Source: an uncultured Erysipelotrichaceae bacterium
GTDB lineage: Bacteria; Bacillota_I; Bacilli_A; RF39; UBA660
Length of the DNA stretch: 15,065 nt
Direction: 5' to 3'
Assembly: GCA_902783405.1 (NCBI GenBank)
Contig: CACZQZ010000018.1
Coordinates: 1-15,065 of the forward strand
Shown: positions 12,795 through 15,065 of the stretch, piece by piece
Layout of the letters: each line of letters begins with the position of its first letter
Numbering within the stretch: the stretch's first letter is position 1
Translations under genes and position numbers: made by a program
The notes under the pieces: generated by a model
What the model was told of the DNA's origin: nothing
The model's database searches: none
What the model saw: only the letters and a program-made list of their open reading frames with translations

Positions 12795-13864
12795 TTTGCA
12801 CCTCTTTTAAATATTTTAATTGAAATAAAAGATGATATAGGAATTGTCATAACAATACCAATACTACCTACTAAAAATCGTGTTAATTCTAACGTAAAAT
12901 TAGTAGTAATATAATTATAAATAGAGTATCCATTTCGAAAAGCTAACACAAAAATAGGAAGTCCACCACATAGATATGTAAAAAATAATACATTACTCAT
13001 CGTACTCATAATATCTTTACCTATTTGTTTTGATGATTTATTTAAATTATAAGTACTAATATTCTTATTTTTTTCTATCAATTCTGAAATAGCTGAAGAT
13101 ATTGTAATAGCTACATCCATAATAGCTCCAATGGTTCCAATAAATAATTCTGGAATCAATATATCTTCTGGTGGTACCGTTAAAAAACTTAGTTCGTTAA
13201 AATAGATTCCTGAATAATTTGTTGTATATACCACAATAAGTAATAAAACAAGTAATGTTATAACAGACACCATAACCGATATAATCGCTGAAATTGTCTT
13301 TTTATTAATGCCTCCTGCAATAAATAAAGATAATATTGAAAAAAGTATGGATTCTACTATACAAAGGAGTAAAAGATTAATCCCTTTAAAATATAGATCA
13401 ATTCCAATACAAAAGATGATAAAATTTAAAACAACACTAAGTAATGATAATAAACCTTTATATTTTCCAATCAAATAAAGTAAAGCAATAAAAATAATAA
13501 ATAATATAACAATATAGATATCTCTTTTAAGACCATCTATGTCATGGTCACTAATAAATACCTTATCATTTACTCTATATTTGTCAGTAACCACAGAAGA
13601 ATATGTTTCTTCATATTCTATTGTTTTTGTTTTACCTTTATTTTTTCCATTGGTAATTACTCCTTTGATCTTTTGATAATAATACTTTTCTTTTAGACCA
13701 AAAGCGTTTTGTGATTCATCTATTTTTTCCGTTTTGATACTTGTTATCTTCATAATTTCTTTAGAATATAAAAAGTCATCATGATAAACAAAAAAAATAG
13801 TTAAAAAAGATAACATAATAAAAATAATCATATTTATATTTTTTTTAAGTACTTTACTTATCAT
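12791..13864 (-). CDS. YibE/F-family membrane protein, first of a pair
   Basis: A 357-residue protein with an N-terminal membrane segment (about 11-27), an extracytoplasmic region of about 85 residues (28-113, predicted beta-rich with KIKGVITNGKNKGKTKTIEY), then seven or so hydrophobic segments. The family signature GTIGAIMDVAITISSAISE is followed by the block QIGKDIMSTMSNVLFFTYL. Length matches YibE-type members, while the partner downstream lacks the outer domain. The ATG at 13864 has AGGAGAG. No strong promoter is visible in the 56-bp gap to the GGDEF gene, which holds a terminator-like CTAG hairpin, so expression may depend partly on read-through. Function of the family is not established. 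Confidence 0.87.
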   Translation of the reverse strand: MISKVLKKNINMIIFIMLSFLTIFFVYHDDFLYSKEIMKITSIKTEKIDESQNAFGLKEKYYYQKIKGVITNGKNKGKTKTIEYEETYSSVVTDKYRVNDKVFISDHDIDGLKRDIYIVILFIIFIALLYLIGKYKGLLSLLSVVLNFIIFCIGIDLYFKGINLLLLCIVESILFSILSLFIAGGINKKTISAIISVMVSVITLLVLLLIVVYTTNYSGIYFNELSFLTVPPEDILIPELFIGTIGAIMDVAITISSAISELIEKNKNISTYNLNKSSKQIGKDIMSTMSNVLFFTYLCGGLPIFVLAFRNGYSIYNYITTNFTLELTRFLVGSIGIVMTIPISSFISIKIFKRGAK

Positions 13865-13895
13865 AATACTCTCCTAACTCTATATCAAAAAGAAA

Positions 13896-13919
13896 AGAAA
13901 AACTAGTTATAAACTAGTT
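13896..13919 (-). terminator. Terminator of the GGDEF gene made of two AACTAGTT palindromes
   Basis: AACTAGTT-ATA-AACTAGTT (13901-13919): each 8-mer is its own reverse complement, so the unit is both a direct and an inverted repeat. The reverse strand then reads TTTCTTTT. It starts two bases after the GGDEF stop codon and may also act as an operator in front of yibE. Confidence 0.65.
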
Positions 13920-13920
13920 C

Positions 13921-14880
13921 TTATCCTCTTCTTTCAATACCTAAATCCAGGTATTTTTTAGTTTTATCACCTTTTTGTCTTTCATCAGCTAAAGAATATA
14001 ATTCACTGAAAGAATTTATTCCTTCTTCCGTAGAAGATACACCATAGTTTAAGCAAAAATTGACATCTCTTATATCATTATTTGATATTTGTGATAATAG
14101 TTCATTAACTAGTTCAAGACATTCTTCAATATACTCAGCACTTTTATTAGAGCACATAATAACAAATTCATCTCCACCAATACGATAAATTTTATTATCT
14201 TGATCACTGTCTACCATAAAGACTTTTTTTAGTAAATCTGCAGCAATAGAGATATAATTATCTCCTGAAATATGACTAAAATTATCATTCACATATTTTA
14301 ATCTAAATAAGTCTGCTATAGAAAAAGATAAAGTTTCATTTACTTCTTCTGATTCTATCCTTTCTATATAACCGTTTCGATTATATAAATTCGTTAATTC
14401 ATCAATAATTCTACTATTTTTTAACTTTTCTTCATATTCTTTTTTTTCTAATATCATCTCATAAGTATCAATAATGATTTTCATAAAGATATCATTATAT
14501 TTTCCATATAATTCACTATTAACTATTGTCATCAAATAATTGCTATCTGATGTTTTTAAAGGAACAAATGTAAGTCTTTTTATATCTTCATTATTTATAT
14601 TAGAATCATAAATTTTCAGATTATTCTTGAAATTATCTAAGTATTGTTCTATATATTGATGTACATCTATTTCTTTGGATGTACTTGAGCTTTGAAACAA
14701 AACTCCCTTTTGTGGATTAATTTTATGTAAAATAACACAATCTGATCCTATAAAAAGATTACATTTTTCTAACGACGGTTGTAAATCAACATGTTCTTTA
14801 GAAAAAGCTTCCTTAATCATATGAAAAGCTGTTTGATATGGATTTACAAACGTATTTTCATCAAATAAAATTTCGTCCAT
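13921..14880 (-). CDS. GGDEF-domain protein (probable diguanylate cyclase)
   Basis: A 319-residue protein with an N-terminal sensor-like region of about 145 residues (no membrane segment, possibly GAF-like) and a C-terminal GGDEF domain, which would make cyclic di-GMP from two GTP. The domain starts at DELTNLYNR (160-168), has the intact signature RIGGDEFVI (233-241), the substrate residues ND (198-199) and GD (206-207), and the metal-binding Asp190. The usual DxD pair is DLF, so the second Asp is Phe192. There is no RxxD inhibitory site before GGDEF. The C-terminal ADERQKGDKTKKY is an altered form of the usual ADxALYxAK end. A longer frame exists to 14934, but the ATG at 14880 follows AAGGGGGGG and lies after a strong promoter. 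No EAL protein is present nearby. Confidence 0.88.
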   Translation of the reverse strand: MDEILFDENTFVNPYQTAFHMIKEAFSKEHVDLQPSLEKCNLFIGSDCVILHKINPQKGVLFQSSSTSKEIDVHQYIEQYLDNFKNNLKIYDSNINNEDIKRLTFVPLKTSDSNYLMTIVNSELYGKYNDIFMKIIIDTYEMILEKKEYEEKLKNSRIIDELTNLYNRNGYIERIESEEVNETLSFSIADLFRLKYVNDNFSHISGDNYISIAADLLKKVFMVDSDQDNKIYRIGGDEFVIMCSNKSAEYIEECLELVNELLSQISNNDIRDVNFCLNYGVSSTEEGINSFSELYSLADERQKGDKTKKYLDLGIERRG

Positions 14881-14915
14881 ATACAATCCCCCCCTTTTCC
14901 TCACATTCTGTTTAC

Positions 14916-14944
14916 AATCTATCATGTTTTTCAAGATATGTCAA
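14916..14944 (-). promoter_or_regulatory. Promoter of the GGDEF gene
   Basis: The reverse strand has a perfect TTGACA (14939-14944), a 17-bp spacer ending in TGA, and TAGATT (14916-14921), 35 bases before the start codon. Confidence 0.8.
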
Positions 14945-14961
14945 ATTCCAAAGTTGAATCT

Positions 14962-14997
14962 TAAAAAAATAATAAAACTAGATATTCCTATCTAGTT
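14962..14997 (-). terminator. Terminator after tRNA-Glu
   Basis: The reverse strand has AACTAGATA-GGAA-TATCTAGTT, a perfect 9-bp stem with a GNRA-type loop, then TTATTATTTTTTT. It lies about 10 bases after the tRNA CCA end. Confidence 0.8.
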
Positions 14998-15007
14998 ACT
15001 TTATACT

Positions 15008-15065
15008 TGGTAGTCTGTACGGGATTCGGACCCGTGAATGTCGCCTTGAGAGGGCGATGTGTTAA
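15008..15065 (-). tRNA. tRNA-Glu (anticodon CTC), 5' part outside the window
   Basis: The reverse strand gives the 3' 58 bases of a tRNA. The anticodon stem is TCGCC/GGCGA with loop CTCTCAA, so the anticodon is CTC, reading GAG (Glu). The variable loop is CATTC, the T stem ACGGG/CCCGT, the acceptor 3' strand ACAGACT, discriminator A, and CCA is encoded. The body resembles bacterial tRNA-Glu (TTAA-CACA before the anticodon stem). The T loop is TCCGAAT, so position 55 is C where nearly all tRNAs have T (pseudouridine). The D arm and 5' acceptor strand are cut off, so pairing of the acceptor stem cannot be checked. Confidence 0.85.

Noticed and set aside
1..15065. CRISPR array, insertion sequence or prophage
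   Set aside because: No regularly spaced repeats, transposase or integrase genes, or attachment-site repeats next to the tRNA are visible.
1..15065. Alternative genetic code with TGA as Trp
   Set aside because: TGA closes plsC, the methyltransferase, the coiled-coil gene and both YibE/F genes at expected lengths, and Trp is written as TGG.

Overview
The window is AT-rich (mostly about 25-30% G+C by eye), uses the standard code (TGA as stop, TGG for Trp), has strong AGGAGG-type ribosome binding sites, TATAAT promoters (often with an upstream TG) and intrinsic terminators. This points to a low-G+C Bacillota, most likely an uncultured host-associated member of the Bacilli/Erysipelotrichia side of the phylum. 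No rRNA or marker gene fixes the lineage, so that is inference. Gene content is mainly chromosomal: lipid assembly, a two-component system, guanylate kinase, a rhomboid-like protein, a YibE/F pair, a GGDEF protein and a tRNA.

Layout. 1-2025 (minus): an acyl-activating AMP-ligase, cut by the left edge, behind a PlsC-type acyltransferase; together they look like a split Aas-type acyl-activation and acyl-transfer pair. 2026-2451: a gap of over 400 bp with the plsC promoter, a terminator and an anomalously G+C-rich relic. 2452-5104 (minus): response regulator, sensor kinase and a lipoprotein cyclophilin in one direction, probably an envelope-stress operon. 5158-5844 (minus): gmk. 5984-7725 (plus): a two-gene operon of unknown function encoding a coiled-coil, single-pass membrane protein and an 88-residue partner. 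7817-8206 (plus): a small two-helix membrane protein. 8217-9452 (minus): a superoxide reductase, a VbhA-like antitoxin and a Fic AMP-transferase toxin in one operon. 9549-10319 (plus): a SAM methyltransferase whose promoter leaves almost no 5' leader. 10336-10908 (minus): a rhomboid-like membrane protease. 11041-11901 (plus): a stand-alone E2-acyltransferase-like protein lacking the usual catalytic His. 11909-11983 (minus): a 24-codon flavodoxin remnant. 12018-13864 (minus): a YibE/F-family membrane protein pair. 13921-14880 (minus): a GGDEF-domain protein. 15008-15065 (minus): the 3' part of tRNA-Glu(CTC).

The transcription architecture is compact. Each of the three convergent gene pairs shares one hairpin with T-runs on both sides, and stop codons lie inside these hairpins. 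Divergent pairs are served by back-to-back promoters. The most interesting points are the SOR-antitoxin-Fic operon with an altered inhibitory motif, the SOR that kept the desulforedoxin-like N-terminus but lost its cysteines, the near-leaderless methyltransferase, the E2 homologue with Glu in place of the catalytic His, the flavodoxin stub, and the G+C-rich relic at 2180-2430. I found no CRISPR array, insertion sequence or clearly new multi-gene system; the 5984-7725 operon is the best candidate for undescribed biology.
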